A DNA stretch of 37,316 nucleotides, taken from contig DATIVK010000087.1 of the NCBI GenBank assembly GCA_035465955.1, forward strand, positions 1-37,316. Reading direction: 5' to 3'. The stretch's first letter is position 1. Each line of letters starts with the position of its first letter. The notes beneath the pieces were generated by a model. The model searched no databases. It was not told where the DNA came from and was given only the letters and a program-made list of their open reading frames with translations. The stretch comes from DATIVK01 sp035465955 (lineage in GTDB: Bacteria; Myxococcota; Myxococcia; Myxococcales; Anaeromyxobacteraceae). Made by a program: the position numbers and the translations under genes. Of this stretch, positions 16,226 through 24,031 are shown piece by piece.

Positions 16226-16999
16226 ATGGCCATCCACCCCACCGCCGTCATCGAGCCGGGAGCCCAGGTCGACCCGACCTGCGAGATCGGCCCGTTCGCC
16301 GTGATCGGTCCGCACGTGAAGATGGGCCCCGGCAACGTCCTGCAGCCGCACGCGGTGGTGACGGGCCACACGACGATCGGCGCCGGGAACCGGTTCTTCC
16401 CGTTCTGCGTCGTGGGCGGCCCGCCCCAGGACCTGAAGTACGGCGGCGAGCCGACGACCCTGGAGGTCGGCGATCGGAACACCTTCCGCGAGTACGTCAC
16501 CGTCAACACCGGCACGGTCGGCGGGGGCGGCGTCACGCGGATCGCCAACGGCGGCCTCTTCATGGCCAGCTGCCACGTCGGCCACGACTGCCAGATCGGC
16601 GACGGGGCGATCATCGCCAACTCGGTCGCGCTCGCCGGGCACGTCACGCTGGAGGAGCACGTCCACTTCGGCGGCCTGTCGGCGTGCCACCAGTTCTGCA
16701 AGATCGGCCGCTTCGCCTTCGTCTCCGGCCTGACCGGCGTCGTGAAGGACGTGCCGCCCTACTGCTTCGCCTCCGGCGCCCGGGCCGAGCTGGCGGGGAT
16801 CAACAGCGTCGGGCTCCAGCGGGCCGGCTTCACCGACGAGCAGGTGGGCCGGATCAAGCAGGCCTACAAGGTCTTCTTCCGCTCCAACCTCCAGACCGCC
16901 GAGGCGCTCGCCCAGCTCGAGGCCGAGCTCGGCCAGCACCCCGAGGTCGCCCACTTCATCGCCTTCATCAAGGGCTCGGAGCGCGGCGTCACGCGGTAG
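16226..16999 (+). CDS. lpxA: UDP-N-acetylglucosamine acyltransferase
   Basis: A 257-residue first enzyme of lipid A synthesis, forming a cytoplasmic trimer. A left-handed beta-helix begins at once (IHPTAVIEPGAQVDPTCEIG). GGPPQDLKYGGEPT, the catalytic-region His in ASCHVGHDCQIG (about residue 117-120), SACHQFCKIGRFAF and a helical C-terminus are all typical. An RBS-like GACGAGGAG precedes the ATG. The gene lies between fabZ and lpxI as in other diderms. Confidence 0.96.
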   Translation: MAIHPTAVIEPGAQVDPTCEIGPFAVIGPHVKMGPGNVLQPHAVVTGHTTIGAGNRFFPFCVVGGPPQDLKYGGEPTTLEVGDRNTFREYVTVNTGTVGGGGVTRIANGGLFMASCHVGHDCQIGDGAIIANSVALAGHVTLEEHVHFGGLSACHQFCKIGRFAFVSGLTGVVKDVPPYCFASGARAELAGINSVGLQRAGFTDEQVGRIKQAYKVFFRSNLQTAEALAQLEAELGQHPEVAHFIAFIKGSERGVTR

Positions 17000-17007
17000 C
17001 GCCCGGC

Positions 17008-17811
17008 ATGGCGACGATCGGGCTCATCGCCGGCGGTGGCCGGTTCCCGCTCCTCTTCGCGGAGAGCGCGCGCCGCGCGGGCCACCGCGTGATCGCGGTC
17101 GCCCACAAGAGCGAGGCCGACCCGGCGCTCGAGGGGCTGGTCGACGCCATCACCTGGATCAAGCTGGGGCAGATCGGCCACATCCTCGAGGGGCTGAAGG
17201 CGGGCGGCGCGGAGCAGACGGTGATGCTCGGCTCGATCACCAAGCGCCGCTTCTTCAAGGACGTCATGCTCGACGCCACGGGCGTGCGGCTCCTCGCGCG
17301 CGTGGCTGTCCGCTCCGACGACAACCTGCTGCGCACCATGGCCGCCTTCCTGGAGGAGGAGGGGATGCCGATCGTCGATCCGACGCCGTTCCTCCAGGAT
17401 CGCCTGGCGCAGGAGGGCGTCATGGGGCGGCACGCCCCCACCGAGGCCGAGGAGGCGGACGCCCGCTACGGCCTCGAGCTGGCGCGCGGCATCGGGCGGC
17501 TGGACCTCGGCCAGACGGTGGTGGTGAAGGATCGGGTCGGCGTCGCCGTCGAGGCGCTCGAGGGGACCGACGCCTGCATCGCCCGCGGCGGGGAGCTGGC
17601 GCACGAGGCGTTCACCGTCGTGAAGGCGGTGAAGCCGGGGCAGGACCGGCGCTTCGACCTCCCCGCGGTCGGGCCCGACACCGTCGAGGCCCTGCGGAGG
17701 GCCAACGGCAGGGTGCTCGCGGTCGAGGCCGGGGCGACGCTCGTGATGGACCTCGACGAGATGGTCGAGCTGGCCGACGCCGCGAAGATCGTGCTCCTCG
17801 GGATCCGGTGA
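17008..17811 (+). CDS. lpxI: UDP-2,3-diacylglucosamine pyrophosphatase LpxI
   Basis: A 267-residue LpxI (formerly DUF1009) enzyme, which hydrolyses UDP-2,3-diacylglucosamine to lipid X and replaces LpxH in many bacteria. Visible family features are the N-terminal IGLIAGGGRFPLLFAESAR, LGSITKRRFF, RSDDNLLRTMAAFLEEEG and the C-terminal domain with VVVKDRVGVAVEALEGTDA and FDLPAVGPDT. Length matches the family. It starts 8 bases after lpxA and its stop overlaps the next start as TGATG. No lpxB is present in the window although it often follows here. Confidence 0.94.
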   Translation: MATIGLIAGGGRFPLLFAESARRAGHRVIAVAHKSEADPALEGLVDAITWIKLGQIGHILEGLKAGGAEQTVMLGSITKRRFFKDVMLDATGVRLLARVAVRSDDNLLRTMAAFLEEEGMPIVDPTPFLQDRLAQEGVMGRHAPTEAEEADARYGLELARGIGRLDLGQTVVVKDRVGVAVEALEGTDACIARGGELAHEAFTVVKAVKPGQDRRFDLPAVGPDTVEALRRANGRVLAVEAGATLVMDLDEMVELADAAKIVLLGIR

Positions 17812-18122
17812 TGGCGGGCGGGGTGGCCTGGGCACGCGACGACGCGGGCGGCGTCCTGCTGGAGATCCTGGTCCAGCCCCGCGCCTCGCGGACGCGCGTG
17901 GTCGGGGAGCACGACGGGCGGCTCAAGATCCAGCTCGCGGCCCCCCCCGTGGACGGCGAGGCCAACGCGGCCCTCGTGGAGTTCCTCGCCGGCACCCTGC
18001 GCGTGCGCAGGGCGGACGTGACGATCGCCCGGGGCGACACCGGGCGGCGGAAGACGGTCCGGGTGGCCGGGGTGACGGCCGCCGCGGCGATGCGGGCGCT
18101 CGGTTCCACCCCCTCACCCTGA
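17811..18122 (+). CDS. DUF167/YggU-family protein
   Basis: A 103-residue small cytosolic protein of the DUF167 (YggU) family, whose biochemical role is not established. Diagnostic segments are VQPRASRTRVVGEHDGRLK, APPVDGEANAALVEFLA and VTIARGDTGRRKTVRV. ATG 17811 is preferred over GTG 17808 because it gives the TGATG overlap with lpxI seen elsewhere in the window. Its last codons overlap a -10-like hexamer for hemE, so it seems to close the outer-membrane block. Confidence 0.88.
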   Translation: MAGGVAWARDDAGGVLLEILVQPRASRTRVVGEHDGRLKIQLAAPPVDGEANAALVEFLAGTLRVRRADVTIARGDTGRRKTVRVAGVTAAAAMRALGSTPSP

Positions 18123-18129
18123 TATATTC
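18121..18129 (+). promoter_or_regulatory. Possible extended -10 promoter for hemE
   Basis: TGATATATT (18121-18129) reads as an extended -10 (TGn plus TATATT) and stands out in the G+C-rich background. It ends 9 bases before the hemE ATG, implying a leader of only a few bases. No strong -35 is seen, as is usual for extended -10 promoters. It overlaps the stop codon of the preceding gene. Confidence 0.4.
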
Positions 18130-18138
18130 CTGCCCCCC

Positions 18139-19185
18139 ATGACCATGAACGACTCCCGCTTCCTCCGCGCCTGCCGCCGCCAGCCCGTCGACCGCCTCCC
18201 CGTCTGGATGATGCGCCAGGCCGGCCGCTACCAGGCCAGCTACCGCGCCGTCCGCCAGAAGGTGAGCTTCCTGGAGCTCTGCCGCTCGCCCGAGCTGATC
18301 GCGCAGGTGACCATCGCGCCGATCGACGAGATCGGCTTCGACGCGGCGATCCTCTTCTCGGACATCCTCGTCCACCTCCCGGCGATGGGGCTCGATCTCT
18401 CGTTCGAGAAGGGGGAGAAGGGCAAGGGGGACGGCGGTCCGAAGATCGCCAACCCGGTCCGCACGCGCGCCGACGTGGACGCGCTGAAGATCCCCGAGCC
18501 GAAGAAGGACCTGCCGTACGTCCTCGACGGGGTCCGGGCCATCAACGCCGGGCTCGCCGGGCGGGTGCCGCTCATCGGCTTCGTCGGCGGCCCGTTCACC
18601 GTCGCGAGCTACGCCGTCGAGGGGGGGAGCCAGGGCTTCACCCGGCTCAAGACGATGCTCTACGCGGAGCCCCAGACCGCGCACGCCCTCTTCGAGAAGC
18701 TGACGCAGGCGGCCATCGTGCAGATCGAGGAGCAGATCGCGGCCGGGGCCCACGCCGCGCAGGTCTTCGAGAGCTGGCTCGGCGAGCTGGCCCGCGAGGA
18801 CCTCGAGGAGTTCAGCTTCCCCTACCTCGCGAAGATCGCCGCGGCGATCCGGAAGGCCGGGGTCCCGTCGATCCTCTTCTCGACCGGGACCACGGGGCAC
18901 GTCGAGAAGATGGCGGCCCTGGGGTACGACGTCGTCTCCGTGGACTGGCGCACGCCGATCCAGGAGGTCCGGGCGCGCATCCCCCAGGTGGCCGTCCAGG
19001 GGAACTACGACTCCACGATCCTCTTCGGCCCCACCGACGTCGCCGTGCGGCGCGCCCTGCAGGTCGCGCAGGCGGGGGCGACGGCGCCCGGTTACATCTT
19101 CAACCTCGGGCACGGCATCCAGCCGGGGACCGATCCCGCGCGGGTCAAGGCCGTCGTCGAGGCGGTGCAGGCCCTGAAGATCTGA
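18139..19185 (+). CDS. hemE: Uroporphyrinogen decarboxylase
   Basis: A 348-residue cytosolic enzyme that converts uroporphyrinogen III to coproporphyrinogen III. The family N-terminal signature appears as LPVWMMRQAGRYQASYR (residues 20-36). The catalytic Asp is in ILFSDILVHLPAMG. GFVGGPFTVASYAVEGG, FSTGTTGHVEKMA and the C-terminal FNLGHGIQPGTDP are all conserved. No Shine-Dalgarno is seen before the ATG, which fits the near-leaderless promoter at 18121-18129; a second in-frame ATG two codons later is possible. hemN follows 20 bases later. Confidence 0.96.
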   Translation: MTMNDSRFLRACRRQPVDRLPVWMMRQAGRYQASYRAVRQKVSFLELCRSPELIAQVTIAPIDEIGFDAAILFSDILVHLPAMGLDLSFEKGEKGKGDGGPKIANPVRTRADVDALKIPEPKKDLPYVLDGVRAINAGLAGRVPLIGFVGGPFTVASYAVEGGSQGFTRLKTMLYAEPQTAHALFEKLTQAAIVQIEEQIAAGAHAAQVFESWLGELAREDLEEFSFPYLAKIAAAIRKAGVPSILFSTGTTGHVEKMAALGYDVVSVDWRTPIQEVRARIPQVAVQGNYDSTILFGPTDVAVRRALQVAQAGATAPGYIFNLGHGIQPGTDPARVKAVVEAVQALKI

Positions 19186-19205
19186 CGCCGGCAGGGGAGC
19201 GCGCC

Positions 19206-20582
19206 GTGATCCAGATCCCGTCCTGGGAGCTCATCAAGAAGTACGACCGGCCGGGGCCGCGCTACACGAGCTACCCGACGGCGCCCGAGTGGAAGGACGA
19301 CTTCGGGCCGGCGCGCTACGAGGAGCACCTCGCCCGGGCGGACGCCCAGGCCGGGCCGCTGTCGCTCTACGTCCACCTGCCGTTCTGCCGCGAGATGTGC
19401 CGCTTCTGCGGCTGCAACGTCATCGCGACGCACGACGGCTCGCGGGCCGACGCCTATCTCGACGTGCTCGAGAAGGAGGTCGCGCTGGTGGCGGCGAAGC
19501 TGCCGAACTGCCGGCAGGCGACGCAGCTCCACTGGGGCGGCGGCACGCCGACCTTCCTCGACGAGGAGCAGCTCGTCCGCTGCCACGAGATCCTCGCGCG
19601 CCACTTCCAGTTCACCCCCGACGCCGAGAAGGCGATCGAGATCGACCCGGCCATCACCCGCAAGTCGCAGATCGAGGTGCTCGCGGGGCTCGGCTTCAAC
19701 CGGATCTCGATGGGGGTGCAGGACTTCGACGCGAAGGTGCAGGAGGTCGTCGGCCGCATCCAGGGCGAGGAGGAGACGCACGCCCTCGTCGACGCCGCGC
19801 GGCAGGCAGGCTTCAAGGGGGTCAACCTCGACCTCATCTACGGGCTGCCCTACCAGAGCCCCGACACCTGGAAGCGGACGCTCGACCGGATCGTCGCGAT
19901 CCATCCCGACCGGATGGCCGTCTTCGGCTTCGCCTACGTCCCGTGGTCCAAGCCCCACCAGCGCCTGCTGCCGCAGGAGGCGCTGCCCAAGACCGAGCAG
20001 CGCGTGGAGCTGTTCCTCTCCGCGGTGGAGGGCTTCACGGGCGCCGGCTACCGGCTGATCGGCCTCGACCACTTCGCGCTCGAGAGCGACGAGCTCGCGC
20101 GGGCGCAGGACGCGGGCGTCCTCACCCGCAACTTCCAGGGCTACACGGTGCGCCCCGCCGACGACACCATCGCCTTCGGCATGACGTCCATCTCCGACCT
20201 GGGCGGCTGCTACGCGCAGAACACGCACCGGCTCCGGGACTGGGAGGCGCTCGTCGACGCGGGGACCCTCCCCGTCACGAAGGGGATCGCGGTGACCGAC
20301 GACGACGTCCTGCGGCGCTTCGTCATCAACCGCGTCATGTGCCTGCTGAGGCTCGACCTCGGCGAGGTCGGCCGGAAGTTCGGCGCGGAGGCGGCCGCCG
20401 GGATCGAGGCGGATCTGAAGGCGGGGGTGCAGGAGCTCCGCGACGACGGGCTCGTGACCTTCGACGGGCAGGTCCTGCGGGTCACGCCGCTCGGCCAGCT
20501 GCTCGTGCGGAACGTCGCCATGCTGTTCGACGCCTACCTCAAGAAGGAAGGCGCCAAGACGCAGTACTCGCGGACGGTCTGA
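19206..20582 (+). CDS. hemN: Oxygen-independent coproporphyrinogen III dehydrogenase
   Basis: A 458-residue radical-SAM enzyme that oxidatively decarboxylates coproporphyrinogen III without oxygen. The [4Fe-4S] cysteines are at 61, 65 and 68 in FCREMCRFCGCN. The N-terminal GPRYTSYPTAPEW and the GGGTPTFL, VNLDLIYGLPYQ and C-terminal HemN domain show that this is a true HemN rather than the shorter HemW. Full length matches the family. The GTG start has GGGGAG about 7 bases upstream. Use of the anaerobic enzyme in the haem operon fits a facultative or anaerobic lifestyle. Confidence 0.95.
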   Translation: MIQIPSWELIKKYDRPGPRYTSYPTAPEWKDDFGPARYEEHLARADAQAGPLSLYVHLPFCREMCRFCGCNVIATHDGSRADAYLDVLEKEVALVAAKLPNCRQATQLHWGGGTPTFLDEEQLVRCHEILARHFQFTPDAEKAIEIDPAITRKSQIEVLAGLGFNRISMGVQDFDAKVQEVVGRIQGEEETHALVDAARQAGFKGVNLDLIYGLPYQSPDTWKRTLDRIVAIHPDRMAVFGFAYVPWSKPHQRLLPQEALPKTEQRVELFLSAVEGFTGAGYRLIGLDHFALESDELARAQDAGVLTRNFQGYTVRPADDTIAFGMTSISDLGGCYAQNTHRLRDWEALVDAGTLPVTKGIAVTDDDVLRRFVINRVMCLLRLDLGEVGRKFGAEAAAGIEADLKAGVQELRDDGLVTFDGQVLRVTPLGQLLVRNVAMLFDAYLKKEGAKTQYSRTV

Positions 20583-20592
20583 GGGATCGTCA

Positions 20593-20638
20593 TCCCCTGT
20601 CCCCGCCCGGGGGAGAGGGTCAGGGTGAGGGGGCGGGC
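20593..20638 (+). repeat. Palindromic intergenic repeat, copy 2 of 4
   Basis: Arms CCCCTGTCCCC (20594-20604) and GGGGGAGAGGG (20609-20619), with one internal mismatch, are followed by the tail TCAGGGTGAGGGGGCGGG. It fills the whole hemN-hemH gap: the tail ends 3 bases before the hemH ATG, and its GAGGGGG lies where the ribosome-binding site should be. Confidence 0.75.
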
Positions 20639-20641
20639 AGC

Positions 20642-21583
20642 ATGAAATCCGCGGTCTTTCTGCTCAACCTCGGCGGCCCACGCAACCTCGCCGAGGTGGA
20701 GCCCTACCTCTACGAGCTCTTCTCCGACCCGCTCCTCATCTCGGCCCCCTTCGGCCCCTTCCGCCCCCTCATCGCCCGGCTGATCAGCCACCTCCGGGCG
20801 CCGTCGTCCTCCGAGAAGTACGGGCTCATCGGCGGCAGGTCGCCGCTCGTGGAGGAGACGGAGAAGCAGGCGCGGGCGCTCTCGGCGGCGCTCGGCGACG
20901 GCTACACCGTCCACCTCGCGATGCGGGCCGGCCACCCCAGCACGGAGGAGGGGGTCCGCGAGGCGCTCGCCGCGGGCGCGCAGCGGGCGATCGCGCTGCC
21001 GCTCTACCCGCAGTGGGCGAACGCCACGACCCTCAGCTCCCTCCTCGAGCTGCGCCGCCGCTGGCCGCGCGAGCGGCCGCTGCAGGAGGTCCACGCCTGG
21101 CATGACCACCCGGGCTACCTCGACGCGTCGGCCGCCGCGCTCCGCGAGACGCTCGCGGCGATGCCGCCGGCCGAGCGCGAGCGGGCGCTCGTCGTCTTCA
21201 GCGCGCACGGCCTGCCGATGAGCCAGGTGCGCAAGGGCGATCCCTACCCCGAGCACGTCGTGGCGTCGGCGACGGGGACGGCGGAGCGGGCGGGCGTGAC
21301 CGATTGGCGCGTCACGTACCAGAGCCGCGTCGGGCCGGTGAAGTGGCTCGGCCCCGACACCAACGAGTTCCTCGCGGGGCACGCGAAGGGGAGGGCGATC
21401 GTGATCGTCCCGATCGCCTTCGTCTCCGAGCACCTCGAGACGCTCTACGACATGGACATCGTCGCGAAGGAGGCGGCGCTGAAGGCCGGCGCCGTCGCGT
21501 ACCGTCGCGTCCCCGCCCTCGGCGACCGGCCCGACTTCGTCGCCGCGCTCGCGGAGATCGTGCGGGCCGCCGCCGGCGCCTGA
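20642..21583 (+). CDS. hemH: Ferrochelatase
   Basis: A 313-residue enzyme inserting Fe(II) into the porphyrin. The metal/porphyrin-site His189 is in FSAHGLPMSQVRKGDPY and the acidic partner Glu263 in FVSEHLETLYDMDI. SRVGPVKWLGPDT and the N-terminal VFLLNLGGPRNLAEVEPYL are conserved. Length matches compact bacterial ferrochelatases. I see no protoporphyrinogen oxidase gene (hemG/hemY) beside it, so that step is encoded elsewhere or uses another route to haem. The gene converges with the minus-strand flavoprotein gene with only 22 bases between stops. Confidence 0.95.
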   Translation: MKSAVFLLNLGGPRNLAEVEPYLYELFSDPLLISAPFGPFRPLIARLISHLRAPSSSEKYGLIGGRSPLVEETEKQARALSAALGDGYTVHLAMRAGHPSTEEGVREALAAGAQRAIALPLYPQWANATTLSSLLELRRRWPRERPLQEVHAWHDHPGYLDASAAALRETLAAMPPAERERALVVFSAHGLPMSQVRKGDPYPEHVVASATGTAERAGVTDWRVTYQSRVGPVKWLGPDTNEFLAGHAKGRAIVIVPIAFVSEHLETLYDMDIVAKEAALKAGAVAYRRVPALGDRPDFVAALAEIVRAAAGA

Positions 21584-21605
21584 TCCCGGCCGCTCCGCGC
21601 GGGCT

Positions 21606-23015
21606 TCAGGGCGTGGGCGTCTCCCGCGCTCCCCCGCCGGAGGAGCGGGCAGGCGGGGGGGGCGGCGCAGCGGCGTCCCCGTCCTCGGGGCGCGTGAGGC
21701 CGCGCGCCGCGAGGCAGGTCTTGTCGTAGAGGTCCCGGAAGACGTTGTCGGGGTCGGTCTGCGCCTTCACGCGCGCGTAGTTGTCGCGGTTCCAGGTCTT
21801 CCAGAAGTCCTCGGGCGAATAGTAGTTGTGCGAGATGAGCGTCTTGAGCCCGCCGAGCTCGAGGAGCTTCTCCTCCAGCGCCTTGTGGAGGTTGATGCCG
21901 GGGGGCTGGCGCATCCCGTAGATGGCGAGGTCGACGAAGAGCGTGTCCCGGAGGCCGTCGAAGATGCGCGGGTGGAGCCACTCGTAGGCGCGCGCGGGAC
22001 GGAAGGGGACGCACCAGAGCGGGAAGTGGCCGAAGGTGGGCCGGTACCACTCCATGAACGCCTCCATCCGGGAGAAGGGGATGAAGACGTCCACCGTGAT
22101 CCTCGGCGGCCCCGCGGGGAGCACCCGGGTGAGCAGCCGGTAGAGCCGGAGCGCGCGCTCCGAGTCGAGGGCCTTGCCGAAGAGCAGGCGGCCGAGGAAC
22201 GTCTTCGGGTGGACGTTGGTGACGCCGTGGTCGTACCGGAAGAAGTAGTCCGGGGTCCGGAGGTAGTCCTCGGCGCGCGTGCGCGTCGTCCGGTAGTAGA
22301 CGCGCGTCCAGTCGTAGCGGTGGGTGTACGGAGCGCGATCCACGAGGCGCCCCAGGCAGAGGGCCCACTCGGTCGGCGAGTGGATGATGCCGTCCATGAA
22401 GTCCACGTCCGCGGCCTCGGAGTGGCGCAGGATGGCGGCCTGGTAGCCGGCGAGCGTGCGGTGCCGCTCGTAGACGACGTGCACGAAGGGCTTCGCCGGG
22501 AGGAGCCGGAAGGTGAGGCGCGTCAGGACGCCCAGCGTGCCGAAGGAGCCGTGGAGCATCTGGAAGAGGAGCCGGTGCTCGTTCTCCGGCGTGCAGACGA
22601 GGACGTCGCCGCGCGCCGTGATCACCTCGTACTCGAGGCAGCCGTCGTGGAAGCCGCCGAACCGGAACGAGGTCGACTCGAGGGAGCAGCCGGAGACGGC
22701 GCCGCCGATGGTGATCGTCTTCAGCTCGGGGACGACGAGCGGCACGAGCCCGTGGGGCAGGGTGGCCGCGACCAGGTCGACGAAGGTGACCCCGGGCTCG
22801 GCCACGCAGACGCGCGCGACGGGGTCGATGGAGAGGATCTGGTCGAGATCCGAGGTGTCGATCGTGTCGTCCGAGTAGCGCAGATCCCTCGCCTTCGGCA
22901 CCTCGTGCGGCGTCGCGCGCTTGCGGATCCGGAGCGGGCGGCCGCTCGCGTGCTCCCTGAGCTGGCGCGCGACCCGCGCCACCTTCTGCTCGTGTGCTGG
23001 CTGACCGTTCGGCAT
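21606..23015 (-). CDS. FAD-linked reductase of the DHCR24/DWF1 (sterol delta-24 reductase-like) family
   Basis: A 469-residue FAD-binding oxidoreductase of the vanillyl-alcohol-oxidase fold. The FAD region (about residues 60-190) reads VAEPGVTFVDLVAATLPHG, VVPELKTITIGGAVSGCSLE, STSFRFGGFHDGCLEYEVIT, CTPENEHRLLF and FGTLGVLTRLTFRLLPAK, which follows eukaryotic DHCR24 block by block. Later similarities are FPLWCVPF, a DLAIYG segment, NYYSPEDFWKTW and VFRDLYDKTCLAARG. A Pro/Gly-rich tail ends it. ATG 23015 is chosen because GGGAG precedes it. No other sterol gene is in the window, so the substrate may be a sterol, another isoprenoid or something else. It stands alone on the minus strand. Confidence 0.82.
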   Translation of the reverse strand: MPNGQPAHEQKVARVARQLREHASGRPLRIRKRATPHEVPKARDLRYSDDTIDTSDLDQILSIDPVARVCVAEPGVTFVDLVAATLPHGLVPLVVPELKTITIGGAVSGCSLESTSFRFGGFHDGCLEYEVITARGDVLVCTPENEHRLLFQMLHGSFGTLGVLTRLTFRLLPAKPFVHVVYERHRTLAGYQAAILRHSEAADVDFMDGIIHSPTEWALCLGRLVDRAPYTHRYDWTRVYYRTTRTRAEDYLRTPDYFFRYDHGVTNVHPKTFLGRLLFGKALDSERALRLYRLLTRVLPAGPPRITVDVFIPFSRMEAFMEWYRPTFGHFPLWCVPFRPARAYEWLHPRIFDGLRDTLFVDLAIYGMRQPPGINLHKALEEKLLELGGLKTLISHNYYSPEDFWKTWNRDNYARVKAQTDPDNVFRDLYDKTCLAARGLTRPEDGDAAAPPPPPARSSGGGARETPTP

Positions 23016-23225
23016 GGCTCCCGCGCCCGTCACCAAGGGTCACATCGGCCGGTGCCCGATGCCAGCAGACTTCTGGGGCGCTCCGGGGACCGGCGCCCCG
23101 GATGGAGGTGGCTCTACCCCAGGTGACGCCGGGGCCGGGACGTGGTCTCCTCTCGCGTCTGCGTCCGCCAAGGGAAGCACACCGACGTGGGTTCGGGGTG
23201 CGGTCGGCGGCGCCAAGGAGGAACC

Positions 23226-23906
23226 GTGAGAAACCTCGTCCTCGCCCTCGCGCTCTTCGCCGGCTCGCCCGCGCTCGCCCAGGGCATCCGCGTGCAGCTC
23301 CCGATCGGCGTCCGCGTGGAGGTGGCGCCGCCGCAGCTCCGCGTGGAGGTCGCGCCGCCCGCGCCCGCGCCGACGCAGGTCTGGGTGCCGGGCTACTGGT
23401 CCTACGCGAACGGCGCCTACGTCTGGATCGCGGGGGCGTACGCCGTCCCCCCGCAGCCGACCTCGCGCTGGGTCGCGCCGCGCTGGGCCCTGCGCGAGGG
23501 CGGCTGGTACTTCGAGCCCGGGCGCTGGGAGGTCGCGCCCGCGGGCTACCCTCCCCCGCAGGTGCCGCCGGCTCCTCCGCAGCAGGCCTACCCGCCTCCC
23601 CCGCGCCAGGCGCCGCCGCGGCGGCTCTCGCGTGACGAGGCGGTGCAGCGGGCCTACGACGTCACCGCCCGCCATGGGCTCCGGGCGCTCGGGGTGAAGG
23701 ACGTCGAGGAGGACGACGGCCTCTGGAAGGTGAAGGTGCTCGTGGACGGCGGGGTGGCGAAGGTCCTCGTCGATCCGGTGAGCGGCAACGAGGTCCGGTT
23801 CGAGGGGCCGCGCGGCTGCAAGCCCAACCAGTACTGGGACGGCGAGAAGTGCCGCCACAAGGGCAAGGGGCACGGCGCGCGCAAGCACGACGACGAGGAC
23901 GACTGA
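23226..23906 (+). CDS. Secreted WXXGXW-repeat / PepSY-like protein
   Basis: A 226-residue exported protein of unknown function. The GTG start is fixed by a perfect AAGGAGG (23215-23221) and opens a signal peptide ending SPALAQ. The mature N-terminal half has aromatic repeats of the WXXGXW type: VWVPGYWSY, YVWIAGAYA and GWYFEPGRWE. A Pro/Gln-rich linker follows, then a PepSY-like module (about 145-195: LSRDEAVQRAYDVTARHG, WKVKVLVDGGVAKVLVDPVS). The C-terminus has two Cys (GCKPNQYWDGEKCRHKG) and a His/Lys/Asp-rich tail. Proteins with WXXGXW repeats are usually periplasmic or surface-located. It is convergent with the metallopeptidase gene. Confidence 0.82.
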   Translation: MRNLVLALALFAGSPALAQGIRVQLPIGVRVEVAPPQLRVEVAPPAPAPTQVWVPGYWSYANGAYVWIAGAYAVPPQPTSRWVAPRWALREGGWYFEPGRWEVAPAGYPPPQVPPAPPQQAYPPPPRQAPPRRLSRDEAVQRAYDVTARHGLRALGVKDVEEDDGLWKVKVLVDGGVAKVLVDPVSGNEVRFEGPRGCKPNQYWDGEKCRHKGKGHGARKHDDEDD

Positions 23907-23920
23907 GAGGCCGAGAGACC

Positions 23921-23976
23921 TTCCCTCTCCCCCACCGGGCCCACCGGGGGAGAGGGTCGGGTCGGGGGGCGGCGCC
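23921..23976 (+). repeat. Palindromic intergenic repeat, copy 3 of 4
   Basis: Arms CCCTCTCCCCC (23923-23933) and GGGGGAGAGGG (23946-23956) match perfectly, with extra pairing of the CACCGGG-type interior. The tail is TCGGGTCGGGGGGCGGCGCC. It lies between two convergent genes, where a hairpin could end transcription from both sides. Confidence 0.8.
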
Positions 23977-24031
23977 GCGTGCCGTTCCGCGGGGCTGCGC
24001 GGCGGTCTGCGCTACGCCCCTCCCCGGCCGC

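Noticed and set aside
23016..23225. Divergent spacer between the flavoprotein and the WXXGXW gene, examined for promoters or small RNA
   Set aside because: A GGGGCGC...GCGCCCC inverted repeat is present near 23076-23100, but no convincing promoter pair or conserved structure could be supported.
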